In this document: one piece after another, positions 23,517 to 37,419 of the stretch
Position numbering within the stretch: position 1 is the stretch's first letter
Layout: every line of letters starts with the position of its first letter
Notes under the pieces: model-generated
The model's input: the letters and a program-made list of their open reading frames with translations, nothing else
The model's database searches: none
What the model was told of the DNA's origin: nothing
Made by a program: the position numbers and the translations under genes
Assembly (NCBI GenBank): GCA_932521025.1
Contig: OW051471.1
Location: 4,154,001-4,218,000 of the forward strand
DNA from: Oscheius onirici
Taxonomy: Eukaryota > Nematoda > Chromadorea > Rhabditida > Rhabditidae
DNA: 64,000 nucleotides
Direction of reading: 5' to 3'

Positions 23517-26500
23517 ATGGCTCGCAGAGGAAAGAAGAGAACTGGAAGCAAAAGAGTCAAAAGCCCCAGCCCTCGAAATGGACAGACACTTCGTCGCACT
23601 GGAAGTATGTTTCTTTTCCGTGTTCAAACCTCAATAGATTGTCTTTTCTGAAAGTTTGGTAGATCCCCCTTCAGTGGACAGAAGTCGTTTGTTGAGTTCC
23701 CTCCAACCTAATTAAAGTTACTCCCAGATGATTCAGTTTATCTACGCTTCAAATCAGAGAAATTTTAGCTGTGTTGTCCCATTTCCCAACTTCTGAAGAA
23801 TCTCTTGAAACTGATAGGTCCAACAAAACTTGGGATAAAACTGATCATACCTGGGTCGCAGTTTGCTTACTGATTACTGGTTCGGGTCAGCCCGATGATT
23901 GTTCGCTTTACTCTCCTTGAAAACTAGCCCCTACCAACTAATCGAATAGGTTATGATCTCAGTTCCCTATGACTGTCTCTGTAGCTTTTGACGAGAAGGA
24001 ACAATTGTCCCTCTCCCTGAGCGCACAGAATGAGTCAGATTGACTGTTCTGTCGATGGACTGACCTTTCCCGTCTTCACTCCTACGTCTCCAAGTTTTGC
24101 TCTCAAAATTATCAAATTGGCACTTTCCTTCCCTTTACAGCTCTTTTCATTCCCTCACGTCTTAGTCACCTCAAAGGCGGCTTCCTTTTCGATAAGAGAG
24201 ACTGTCTGGAAATGTCGAAAGACTCAGCTGCTCAGCGCCCGTGGGAATCTCATATATTTCTAGATCTCTAAATGTGAGCCCTGTTGTTGTATTTCAAAGT
24301 CCCGTGCCTACAGCCTTTCTCATTGATTTCAAATTCTGTCCTCACCAGCTAATATCCCCTTTTTCAGCACTCCGCGCCTTCTTCCAACGTGCCAAAGAGG
24401 TCGTGGGTCTCCGGAAATCGGATCCCAAGTTGGACGACACACAGGTTGGTCTCTTTTTTCAGTTCCTGTAAAAGCAAAATGTTGAAAAGTGGCCACTAAT
24501 CCTTTTATCTGTTTGACACCATTCATACAAAAAAAAGTTCGGGGAAGACAATAATCAATTGTTTTGGCAGTCGTCTTCGTCCGTCTACGACACGGCCACA
24601 GAAAGAACGCCGCCGGTTCCCGATCTCTTGACAGAAGTCTCCTCTCCGACCGGATTGTCTCGTTCTGCCAAAAAGAGGGAAAGGCTGCGTCGTAATGCAA
24701 TGATGTTCAAGACTGGCAGTCAACTGGAGGATCTGTTCGGATGGGCCAAAATTGTGACTGATGGGAACAAGACGGATGAGGAGCGGGTCGAAGCGGCTCG
24801 AAAGATCAACACGCAGATCGAGGAGACTGTCGACTACGTGGAGAGACTTCTTATGAGAAAACTGCTGAGCAATTGGGGAGTTCCCATGACGAGTGACTGT
24901 CTGAGGGATGAGATGAAGCGACTGACTGACAAAGAAGAGGACGATCGACTGAGTGACGAGAACGGCAATTCCATGCTCACCTGGCTGGTCGATGTGGCCA
25001 AGACTCATCGAAAGAGTCGTCGTTTCGGACCTGTGATGCGTCGACTGGCTCTGGCTACCGAAGAAAAGCTCATGGAAGTGGAGGAACTGTTGAGTCGTCT
25101 GCAATCGAGTCCGACTCCGTCTGACCCCGAACACTCTTCTATTCGGACTGCTCTCTCGACTCCGATAAAGTCCCAGACCTACAGTATGACCATCCGCAGT
25201 CCCGTCACTGCCATATCCTCTTCTTCCCCTCGTGTTTCGCCAATCAGCAGCTCTGCTCCTCCTCCACCGCCTTCTGTGGCTCCCCCTCCTCCACCGCCTC
25301 CACCACCTCCGCCTCCGTCGTTCTTGAAGAAAGGAGTCCCTGTCGGTCTGAAGCAGAAGGAAGAGCCGGATACGTGGTCCAAGTCTTGCCGAACTGTTTC
25401 TCTCCGTCTTTCCAAGCACAGAGGCGCCATTCCGTTCAATCTTTTTGCCAAGAAGACGCAAGACGAGACGACGGTGTTCACTGGAGTCAATCTGAAGGAA
25501 CTGCCAGCGACGGATCAGGAAATGCTTCAGAAGTTGTTCAGTGAGAGTGACCAGCAGAACTCTTCGAGAAGATCTCTGCATCCTGATGCCCTGCCTTCGA
25601 CTCCATCTACTATTGCCACAGGACCAAGACTGGACACGGCTCGAGATCGTCTACTGAGCATCACGATGGTACGCTTCAAAAAGCTGGAGCCAAAAACAAT
25701 TGTCGATCAGTTGATGTCCGGTGAGATGGAGCAGGAGAAGATGGAACAGCTGATGAGAGCCTGGCCCACGGATGACGAGATTCGTCAGTTTGGCAAGCTG
25801 TCCAAGGAGGAAATCTCGAACAAGAATGTCCAACTGGTCTGGGAGATTGCCAATCGCGAGGGATTGGCCGAATATCTCGAGATGACAAAGGCCAAGATTG
25901 CTCAAGAGGAACAGATGACCGAGATCCGACAGAATCTGAACATTTGGAAGGAGGCCGTGACTGTCCTTCCGAACAGCTCAATCCAGAAGGTCATGAAGAA
26001 GCTGCTCGTCTGGAGCAACTTTCTCAACCAGGTTTGTGCTCTTTCAGTCTATACTAAATGAAAAAATGTAGGGAAGCAATCTGAGTCAACTTACGGAGAT
26101 CAGTATCCGTGATGTGCCGGAGATTCTGAAGCAGAAGAGTACGAAGGACATGAAGACGACTCTTGGTCAGCTGGCTGTCCGGACACTGGATCTGCAGTAC
26201 GACGAGCTGCAAAGAGTCAACTCGTGTCTTCTGGATCAGATGCCGCAACTCTCTCAACTGGAGAAGGATCTGCAGCAGCTGGAAAAGGCAGTCAACACGA
26301 CGAGCGACCAGATCAGAGCGAATACCGATCTCAAGAGTCATTTTGGAAGCGCTATTGAGGAGAAAAAGACGGCCGTCAGAGAGCTGAAGACTGTTTTCCA
26401 GGAGGTTCACAAGACGGGTGAGGACGCGAAGAAGTTTTTCTGTGAGGAGACAAAGACGCCGCTGGAAGAGCTCGTTGCTCAGCAGAAGAAGGCAGTCACG

Positions 26501-26704
26501 ATTCTGATCTCTGCCTGGACGATTGAGGAAGAGGCGAAAGCTGCAGCTGGTCGAAAGCAGCGTTCGGCCTCGATGATCGATCTCGTGTCCAGGGAGCCCT
26601 CTATCCAGCGAAATACGACTTCGCGTAGGACCATGGGACATACGATGGATGGCGAAGAAATGCTGGCCAAAGTATCGAAGATCTTCGGAGGAGCCAAGAT
26701 CTAG
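23517..26704 (+). CDS. Divergent formin-like protein (FH1 proline run plus reduced FH2)
   Basis: Actin nucleation/elongation family by architecture. Exons: 23517-23604, 24368-24444, 24571-26031 and 26072-26704 (752 codons). The N-terminal region contains a helical domain (about residues 70-200). The FH1-like run of prolines (bases 25255-25320) precedes the C-terminal region. That region has FH2-like landmarks: LDTARDRLLSITMVRFKKL, a long helix pair, and LVWSNFLNQG at the place of the FH2 GNYLN motif. Coiled-coil segments follow (QLEKDLQQLEKAVNTTSDQ). Against canonical FH2 domains the lasso/linker WxxL segment is not recognisable and the actin-binding Ile and Lys motifs are not evident. The C-terminus ends SKIFGGAKI with no DAD-like basic motif. 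AATAAA at 26717-26722. Confidence 0.75.
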
Positions 26705-26772
26705 GGAACAAGAGACAATAAAAAAATCAAGCAGTCTTTTTTTGCCTCTATTCAAAATGGGCGGGAAAAATT

Positions 26773-28017
26773 TCAGATCTTGGATCGAGCGAGAACTTCC
26801 TCTACTAGTTGAGCAGCCTCTTTGGCGCATCCCCAAAAAATGGTCACACCACTTCCGCCATGACCATAATTATGCACAACTGGAACCTTTCGTCGTCCAA
26901 TGTTTGTTTGTTCCACCTCGATCCTCACGCTGCTCCTGAAAGGACGAAGACCCACATGGTGGGAGAGCACTTTCACATTCTGAACTTGGAGCTTGTGAAA
27001 AGTTGAGAAAAGAGTACCTTGAGAGAAGGGATTCTCTCCTCGTTGCCTTTCAGTATCCTTTCGGCTGTCTCCGGATCGACAGTCAGATCCCACTGATTGT
27101 ACTCTCTTGTTCCTCCGAGAATCAGGCAATCGTCACTGAATAGCAGATGTAGAAGAGAATAAGACAAACTTGAGTAAGGCGTAGTAGTCATCGTCTACAA
27201 AGAAATGCTTGACGAAGGGAGCATATACTCTGATTATCTTGAGACAGTTGGATTGAGTCATTTGAACAGAATACCTGGCCTCTGACCGGAATCAGTTCCT
27301 TATCTCCCAGAAGAAAACGAGATCCGAGACCCGTACAGTTGACTACCACGTCGAAACTTTCTCCTACATCAGAAAGAGATGTCAGTTTCTGAGTTCGACA
27401 TTTTCCCCCATTTGAGAGGAAAGTTTTTATCAAATGGTCGAGATGTTTTGTCGGTTCGAGGTAGAGACTGGAGAAGAAGAACCCGGCACTGAAGAGCTAG
27501 ATAATGGTCGGACGTCTAGAAACCTCTGAGGGAGTGGATGTCGTTCTTTGACCTCGTCTGGACTCAGTTGTCTGAAATTTGGCATGATCTCTGCCCAAAA
27601 AGGTGGTGTTGTGACGTCTTTCTGGAACAGATATCCAGAATATTCCTGAACCGGCTATTTTCTGAAAGAAAGACTCGACACACACCTGAGCTCCACAGTT
27701 CGGATGCTCCTTCATAAACCTTTTAATGTAGTCGATTGTTTCCTTAGTCCATTTGCTATAAGAGAGTTTCTGTACTTTTCATCGCTTACACTACGAACTG
27801 TTGCTGTTTCGGGGGACTGACATACGGCTCAATATGTCCAGCTGCCACATCCGAGGTCAGATTTGGAGAGAAGGACTCAGAAATGATGGTTATCTAATTT
27901 TACGAATAAGGGGAATGTAGAGAGGAGAACCTCGATGTTTTGAATAGTCTGCTGTAGATACACAGCTGTGGAACAGCCGATGATTCCTGCTCCGACGACA
28001 CAAATCTGACGGACCAT
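26773..28017 (-). CDS. D-amino-acid oxidase / D-aspartate oxidase, peroxisomal
   Basis: FAD enzyme that oxidatively deaminates D-amino acids, making H2O2, ammonia and a keto acid. Exons: 28017-27931, 27893-27790, 27755-27686, 27654-27524, 27488-27275, 27237-27170, 27135-27018 and 26979-26773 (332 residues, close to the usual 340). Visible features are the N-terminal dinucleotide fold ICVVGAGIIGCSTAVYL, PPFWAEIMPNFRQLS, VVNCTGLGSRFLLGD, PVRGQ, VGLRPFRSSVRIE and the signature VVHNYGHGGSGVTIFWGCA. The C-terminus SKI is a plausible type-1 peroxisomal targeting tripeptide, a variant of SKL. Introns are only 31-44 bp. Substrate preference (neutral versus acidic D-amino acids) cannot be told from sequence alone. 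It is convergent with the formin. Confidence 0.93.
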
Positions 28018-28177
28018 TAGGGAAGAAGAAAAACCAGAAGTTGGCAGAGATTGGTAGCGAAATGTGACCATTCAACTGATAAGACGAGAAGAAAGATTGC
28101 AACCCCAGTTGGCACTAGTTACAATTACGAAAAAAATACACATTGACAGGAAAGTCTGATCAGATGACGAGAAGGAA

Positions 28178-28603
28178 TCCAGGGAGCCCAGGCTTGTTGA
28201 AAACCTGCGCTGCGGCCAGGTTGGACTTTGCGGCGGGCTAAAAAAAATTCATTTCCCATTTTTTCTAATTTTTTTTTGTTTCCAAATACGTCCCCCGATT
28301 AGATTTAGTTTTGTCGTCAGAAAAATTAGAAGAAAACCGAAAACTGACAATGAAAACCGCTATTTTTACCGAATTTTGTCAAAAAACCGCATTTTCTTCT
28401 ATTTTTGTCGTCAGTTTTCGATTTTCTTCCAATTTTTCTGATGACGAAACTAAATCTAATCGGGGACGTATTTGGAAACAAAAAAAATCAGAAAAAAATT
28501 CGAAATGAATTTTTTAGCCCGCCGCAAAGTCCAACCTGGCTGCAACCCAGACCGCAGTGCAGCTCAACAACCCAGAATCAACAAGCCTGAGGGAGCCACT
28601 GGT
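28178..28603. mobile_element. Foldback palindromic element
   Basis: Inverted arms: GGCTTGTTGA at the left (28191-28200) and TCAACAAGCC at the right (28578-28587). The matching continues inward through GGTTGGACTTTGCGGCGGGCT and an AT-rich middle, where TCTAATCGGGGACGTATTTGG is mirrored, with almost no spacer. No coding capacity and no clear target duplication. Probably a non-autonomous DNA transposon. Confidence 0.65.
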
Positions 28604-28638
28604 TCTAAATTTCGCGGTATAAACAAATTTGTATTTTC

Positions 28639-29047
28639 GCCAGACATGTTAGATGGGCTGCGCGAAATAAAAAAAATTCAAAATTCGTCGTCTTCTGATC
28701 GAATTTCCAAGCTTCCAGGACTTTATTTTTTAGCTGTTTTGTTATCAATAGGTGAGTTACATTGGTAAACACCCATTATCAGAAAATTGTTGAAAGAAAA
28801 TGGGTAAATTTTTTAGGAAAATCAGTTGTTTTCCCAACAGAGGCACACGTGAAGTTCCTTGATTTTTCCCTGCTCAGTTATGCTTTTTCTTTCAACAATT
28901 TTCTGATAATGGGTGTTTACCAATGTAACTCACCTATTGATAACAAAACAGCTGAAAAATAAAGTCCTGGAAGCTTGGAAATTCGATCAGAAGACGACGA
29001 ATTTTGAATTTTTTTTATTTCGCGCAGCCCATCTAACATGTCTGGCT
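28639..29047. mobile_element. Second, unrelated foldback element next to the first
   Basis: Ends read GCCAGACATGTTAGATGGGC at the left and its reverse complement at about 29024-29045. Arms of about 155 bp (28640-28795 and 28890-29045) flank a spacer of about 95 bp. Arm sequence differs from the element on its left, so the two insertions belong to different families. No transposase frame or clear target duplication. Confidence 0.7.
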
Positions 29048-29449
29048 GACGCGAAGTGTCTTCTTGACATTCCGCTCGTTTCTTCATCTTCCTTCCTTTT
29101 TGTGTTATATATGTTTATTTATCTTGTTTTTTAGACTGCTGAAAATGAAAGAAACTGCAAAAATCGGTTCTGAAAGTTATGTCGCTCTATTGCAAACATC
29201 TGAAACGCCGCCAACAAAAGCCTTTCGAATTTATCACTTTTAGTGACTCAGTTTCATCAGCGTTTCTTCTCTTTTCTTCACAATTGTCCCTGCTAAATTG
29301 CTTCCAAAATAACAATTTCACCGTAATCGATCAGCAATCACTCGAGTTGTGATGCAACTGCAACTAAATCCAATGATTCGTTTCATTCTGTCGTCATAAC
29401 TTTGATTTTACTTTTTTTACTGGAGTCTTTACGTGGCTTTCAGAAAAAA

Positions 29450-30131
29450 ATGGAAGTTGATGCGCCCAAGTCGCCTATTCGAGAGGAGCAAAAGCCCCAA
29501 GGTGTCAGCACTCCAGTCAGCAGCACAGCTCAAGACATGATGATCGAAACTCCGGCAACTCCTCACTCGCCGATGACGCCATATACACCCTATACTCCTG
29601 TCTCAGAATACGTAACATTTTCATTCCAATTTGTTCAAAGCGCTATGTTTAGACCGAGTACGATGATATGGACGAGAATGATACTAGTAATACTAGCATC
29701 AATACTGAAAAAGCTTTCCAAGTCGGCAACAAAACTGCCGCCACTCCCGGTCCGATCAAAGCCCGTCGTCAGCTCGAAGAGAACGGAATGCTCAATTCGC
29801 CGTCGGATGCCATGCTTTCGCCTTGCACAGCTATGCTGATGGGACGCGGAGGAAAGAAGGTATTTTGTTTTTTATTCTTTTATGTTTACAAAAGTGAAAT
29901 ACTCAGGGGTTTTATAATAAACCAACAACGGTGAGCCACTGATGCTTTTGCTTGCACTTGGTGGAAGCTTTGTAACCCTTTGTGTAGTAAAACTGCAAAA
30001 ATAGAATAGAGCCTAACCATTTCACTTTTGTAACTTTCATAATATTTAATTTTCAGGCCGTCAGCGGGCCAGCAGCTGCGCTGCGCAAGAAACAACTCGG
30101 CTCGATTCCTTTGAAACTCGACGACGAATAA
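29450..30131 (+). CDS. Small SP/TP-rich protein, candidate CDK/MAPK substrate
   Basis: Exons 29450-29611, 29653-29859 and 30057-30131 give 147 residues. The N-terminal half has a dense series of Ser/Thr-Pro sites (TPATPHSPMTPYTPYTPVSE), followed by an acidic stretch (YDDMDEND). The C-terminal half has MLSPCTAMLMGRGGKK and a basic QLGSIPLKLDDE end. A strong acceptor TTTCAG lies immediately before the A-rich start context (AAAAAAATGG), so the mRNA leader is probably spliced or trans-spliced there. AATAAA at 30229-30234. Intron 2 contains a short inverted repeat (about 29884-29902 and 30017-30035). Family not recognised; proline-directed phosphorylation is an inference. Confidence 0.7.
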
Positions 30132-30234
30132 ACCCGAATCTCTGTCACATTCATTCCCCATTCTTCTTCAACGTTTCATTTTTGAGTTGGCAATCAGATC
30201 GCTGTAAATAATCAGAGTAAGCGTTTTCAATAAA

Positions 30235-31329
30235 CTCGTCTTTTAATCGTAAACAACAAAAAACAAACTAGAAAAAAAGCTAGAAAACTACCGCCCGACT
30301 CAGAGCGTTCTTGTCACAAATTCGACTTCGCCACCTCCCAGACATTCTGCCGAAGAGCCGCTGTTCCCTCGATAGAAGATGCACATCTGAAAACTTTAAA
30401 TTGTATGAAAAGGTCAGAATGTGTTCAGCGCTACAATAATGAGCACTTTGGCGTCAGATTATGTGTGAACCTAATTGGTATTGTCTCAACAGTTTAGCTA
30501 GCTCAAAACGCAAAATTATGCAGTTTTGTACAAACTCACATTGGACTTCTTGGCGTTTCTTTTCGATCACTCTCGTGAACATAGAAACAACGTTCATTCG
30601 GTGAGGTCTCTAACAGGGAATATGTCATTTCCTCACATCCTTATCCGCAATACCTGCACAGGATTGTATTCATTACCTGCTGGTTTGTCATGCTTTTGCA
30701 GGCACGCTCACGTCAAAGAAATGTCCATTTCTTTGGGAAACTTGAGACATTTTCCGTTTGTTCGCTCAATTTTGGCTGATTACTACCGAGTCTATCCTAT
30801 TCTTTTTCGTCAACACAAATGGCTTTCCCCCTTCTTGTTCACATATGGTAACCACCTAGTCACAATATTCTCGCTTTTTTGAGACGGCTCTGAAAACAAA
30901 TTACTCTCAAGGACTAGTACTACTGCCCAAGTGGAAATCTAAAAACAATCCCAGCCCGTCGACGTCAACAGTTCGTTTTTCACCCTCATATCAGTCCTCA
31001 AAATCTCTAATCGGGAGGATTGGTCATCTCGCATAAATCAGCTGTATATTCTTACGAAATCATTGTTACGTAGATTTTGTAGTAACTCAAAGTGACTGGA
31101 CGTCAGGCGACCTCTCTCTCTCTTTCTTTCTATAAAAATGTCCAGACATGTGACTCCTTCACATAAAAGCTCATCAAAACGGATGGTCCTGACGTAGTCC
31201 GCTCAAAAGAAATTATTGCTTTTCACAAAACGGGACAAAAGAGTGGGTAGGCAAGATCAAAATGAAAAAAGTCTACATTTACACTTGCACTTTTTGACTT
31301 TCCAAAGAAGTGCATTATAATCTCCAGCA
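30235..31329. other. 1.1 kb with no firm gene
   Basis: A minus-strand 3'-exon-like reading at about 30307-30387 (CASSIEGTAALRQNVWEVAK, preceded by TTTTCAG) is suggestive, but no partner exon could be placed. The rest is AT-rich and shows no conserved frame, RNA gene or transposon end that I can defend. Confidence 0.3.
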
Positions 31330-31335
31330 TATAAG
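31330..31335 (+). promoter_or_regulatory. Putative TATA box of the secreted-peptide gene
   Basis: TATAAG lies about 110 bp before the ATG of the small secreted protein in otherwise mixed sequence. It is a plausible core promoter for a short, highly expressed gene, but unproven. Confidence 0.3.
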
Positions 31336-31638
31336 ACAAGCACTCAGCAAAAGAAAATTACCAAGAAAGCATTCCAAACCTTTTCAATACTTTCTTGTTT
31401 TCTACATCACTTCCCCTAACAAATACAGTTACAGGTAAATCATAATGTCAAGACTACTAGTCCTACTTATTGCTCTAATTGCCTACAGTAGCTGCGTTGA
31501 ATACGTCAACTACGACCGCTACGTGGCCTCTTTTCCCTACCGACCAATTTATAGACATAGTAAGATGACTTAAACGTGAGAAACTCTACAATTTCAGTGT
31601 CAAGAGCTCGCTTCACACAGCCTACAACAGAACCGTCG

Positions 31639-34365
<2,727 letters not shown>

Positions 34366-34438
34366 TGTCTATAAAAACTGCATTTATTTGGAAAAAAAAG
34401 GAACGGAAAACATGTCAGAGAAACCCTCAAGTATATAG

Positions 34439-34770
34439 TTATTGAATATTTGTACGCAAAAGTGCGTCATCGTCAGCTAGAGGGAATTCAAAGCCGGAAG
34501 GCTTTTTCCCCCTGAACTGCATTACTTTAGCAGCAAAGACAACAAATATAAAAATGCTGGTAAACAAGACTCCAGCAGCTTCCTATGAAAGGAGTCAATA
34601 CCGATCTCTGGGTTGGTCGCAACCAGTTGTTGCTTCAAAAAAAACATTGTCACACGGAGCACATTTGCACAGTTGCACACGTAACTAATGTTTTCCTCAT
34701 ATTTGGAATAAAATAGACTGGCCAATGAGTTCCAACGACTAGTTCTGGAGTTGGTGGTTTGGGCTCAATG
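34439..34770 (-). CDS. Putative small single-pass membrane protein, model incomplete
   Basis: The last exon, 34582-34439, is convincing: EAAGVLFTSIFIFVVFAAKV is a membrane segment, followed by MQFRGKKPSGFEFPLADDDA and a stop. Upstream, 34770-34624 contains two competing frames. One reads NIEPKPPTPELVVGTHWPVY; the other is Cys-containing and ends MFFLKQQL in phase with the last exon. I could not decide the exon structure or start. It sits 74 bp upstream of the next gene's ATG on the same strand, consistent with an operon member. Confidence 0.4.
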
Positions 34771-34973
34771 TTCCCATCTAAATGTTACGAGAGATGCCAA
34801 CTTGCAGACGAGCCAGGGAAGAAATGAATATAATTCCCTTTTTCGGTAATTTAGACGACAAGATTACGAGTCCTCTAGGCCTGCTTCAATTAGCCAATTT
34901 ATTAGACATTAGAAGAAAAACGGTTGAATGACACTTATTGAGATCATCTGTCCACTTCGGTTTTCACACCAAT

Positions 34974-35240
34974 TCAATGAGTCTTCTCCAAATCCAGCGG
35001 ACAATCCTCATAAACTGTCTCAAGAGAGCGTTCAAACGTTGTCTGGACTACAACCAGACGTCGACGAAGAGGCTCTGTAAAGAGCACATTTGATTTCAGA
35101 ACGAGAAACTAACCGTAGTGCTTTGGGGCTGTCTCCTTTCTGACCGGAACATAGTTCTCAGCGTCGTGTTCATCGGAAAAAGTGACTTTAGTCGGTCGAA
35201 TGCGACGAGCGGGTTTCGCGGTAGGAGATGAGTCGGTCAT
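34974..35240 (-). CDS. 75-residue protein with a PP1-docking-like motif
   Basis: Two exons, 35240-35114 and 35074-34974, joined through a 39-bp intron. The N-terminus is basic (AKPARRIRPTKVTFSDEHDA). KVTF followed by acidic residues fits the RVxF docking motif of protein phosphatase 1 regulators. The remainder is charged (LRRRLVVVQTTFERSLET ... DCPLDLEKTH). No membrane span. It is first in a head-to-tail series of minus-strand genes ending in TRMU. The PP1 link is an inference from a short motif. Confidence 0.6.
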
Positions 35241-36207
35241 GGTACTGTTGGTTGATCTACGGAAGATGACAGAACCCTTTTAACAGCTTCCGCGTGGGGC
35301 GGGACTGACAGTGGCCCCATCGTCGTAAAATATGCCATTCGGTCATGCAAATACCGGATTTGTTGTTCGAAAACCGACCGGGAAAACCCCCAAAGGTTGA
35401 TGTCGTTTGGACAGTTGAACTTGGACAGTTGAGTCGAGGGAGAGTTAGACGCGGTCAAAGAGGTTAGAGAATAGAAAAGTTGTAGGTACATGCTACAGTT
35501 CAGCAAGTGACGTAGTCTGTTTGAGGTCGTTCCCCCGAGAAACCCTAAACAACGATCTTCAAAGACTCGGAACGATTTGTTTGGACAGTCTACGTCACAA
35601 AACTGTTCTTTGGGCGAAGTCTTGAAGACATTTCATGCAAAACTTCAGTTTCCCAATAAACCCCTGGAGTGGGATCTACGTGGAGCTACCTACTTCGTCT
35701 ATCGCTTGATTAGCCTATTTGTACAGAACTCAACGAGTACATGCAGACTGGTGAAAAAGAGAAGGGCGGCATATAGCGAGAAAATAGTCACTATACTGTC
35801 TTGAGTACAAGTTGTGAGTGAACGTATCTCAAATACACAACTTATTCTGAATTGGTTCACTCGCGACTTCTACTGCCTCCAGGCTTTCTCAAGAAGCAGT
35901 TTAAAGATAGAGATACTGGATGGTTTGTTGAATAAGTTACACGGATAAGAAGTTCAACAGCACTATTGTAGCCAATACTTTCCTAACTATCCTGGATATG
36001 GTCCTATTGACCAAGTGTACCACCAACTTCTCTTAAGAAAATTATAGCTTTTACCAAAGCATTCAGTTGTTGGTTCAGAATTTTGGCCTTCTCTTCAGCA
36101 CACCATAAGTCACCAGTCTGGGTATGAATCTGGAAGAATACCCAACACTCCCCCCAAGTCGATGCCGTAAGGAAAAGAATAGAGGAATGCATTTTTCATG
36201 ATATGTC
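35241..36207. other. About 1 kb with no supported gene
   Basis: Upstream region of the small PP1-motif gene on one side and 3' flank of the membrane protein gene on the other. Open frames on both strands are short and lack splice-consistent continuation or motifs. Confidence 0.35.
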
Positions 36208-36683
36208 TCAGAGATGGGAAATATGTTGCTTTGGAGAACCGACAGTTCCTCGTATGCAGCAAAGACAGTAATGTACAAAAGTGTAGCTGACACCTATAAT
36301 CGTTGACAAGGCCGCGAAGCAGAGAGCCAATCTGAATATTCTTTATATCAGACATATAAAATGTAAACTCACAGCAACCACACTCGGACTCTTTGACAAC
36401 ATTTCGGACCAACATCCGGACTTGGTTCACAACACTCGTAATAGTAGAACATCGACTCGGACGGGCATCTGAATCTCGGGGTTTGTTTTGAATTGAACGT
36501 GGAGTACAGAACACTTGGACTGAATCCCACTTCTGGTCTTTTACAATAGGAGGCAGAACCACGGGAATTGCCAAGAAGACTGTTGAAGATGGCAGAGATC
36601 AGACTTGCCATAAGCTTAAAGTTCCTTTAGGTTAGAATAGAAGAACTTACAAGGGAGGTGAAGATGACACAAACATATCTCAT
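36208..36683 (-). CDS. Small cysteine-rich type I membrane protein, Shisa/VOPP1-like
   Basis: Exons 36683-36651, 36614-36373 and 36331-36208 (132 codons). The N-terminus MRYVCVIFTSLLMASLI is a signal peptide created only when the first intron is removed. The ectodomain has a Cys pattern C..C...FYYYECCEPSP....KCCQR, immediately followed by a membrane span (WLLLALCFAALSTIIGVSY). The tail is short, beginning YCLCCIRG. The YYYxCC...CC arrangement next to the membrane resembles the Shisa/WBP1/VOPP1 superfamily. Membership is inferred from pattern only. Confidence 0.55.
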
Positions 36684-37419
36684 GGAACTCGGTACGATGC
36701 TCAGTGTATCCGGTTCTGAGAGATGGAACTGAAAACAAGACATTCAGTCAGAGAGAGAGAGAGTTAGTTCATGACAATCCGTCCCTCGGGACCAAGAAGT
36801 ACCCAAAACAGCCACCCGGCCAATGGAAGCCAAAAAGCGGACTCACTTCACGCATGACCATATTCGAGCGAATTGACTTTTTTGATCGGATCGAAGCGTG
36901 ACGGGACCAGACGAATACAGGTGATTCTGGCTCAAAGGTGGCTGGAGAAGGTCGATCCGGAGAGAGATTCGTTGAGAAATTTGACTGAAACTGGACATCT
37001 TTATGAAACAACTAAGAATAAAGTCAGTTTTTACTCTTCGTTTGAAAGATCCAGGCTTTACGAGCAGGCTGTCATCGCAATTGAGCACCCGAGGAATAGT
37101 TAGCACAAAGGAATCAACGACGGAAGGAACTGAGTTCTCTGAACACAATTGGCCAAAGAACTTTCTACGAGACACTGAGTCAAGAGAAGACAACATACTA
37201 CTACAAATGTGGCTAACCTCGGATGTTGTGGGAGCGGGTATGGGAGCCATGCGGTCGCGGCAGAACGACACACTAAGAACAGTTATTGGCGAGAGAAGGG
37301 GCGGAGGACGGAACATGTGACTCGGGACTCTTTATTCAATATGAATATTTCTTTGGAAAAAGACCAGTATTGTAGGCTGAGCGAATAGGAAGAGGAAAGA
37401 CTAGGAGTGAATCTCTGAC
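36684..37419. other. Spacer between membrane-protein gene and cadherin
   Basis: Contains an uninterrupted minus-strand frame of 157 codons (37316-36843), rich in Ser and Arg, with no motif, repeat or splice support. I treat it as chance. A reverse AATAAA at 37331-37336 serves the cadherin transcript. Confidence 0.35.

Noticed and set aside
24523-25581. 352-codon minus-strand open frame rich in Arg and Ser
   Set aside because: It is exactly antisense to the formin's main exon. Its composition is what GC-biased codons give on the opposite strand, and it has no start context, motif or splice partners.
26054-26836. 260-codon minus-strand open frame
   Set aside because: Antisense to the last formin exon and part of the oxidase 3' end; no family features.
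36843-37316. 157-codon minus-strand frame starting MFRPPPLL
   Set aside because: No motif, no splice continuity, and composition unlike neighbouring exons. Kept only as a note in the spacer entry.
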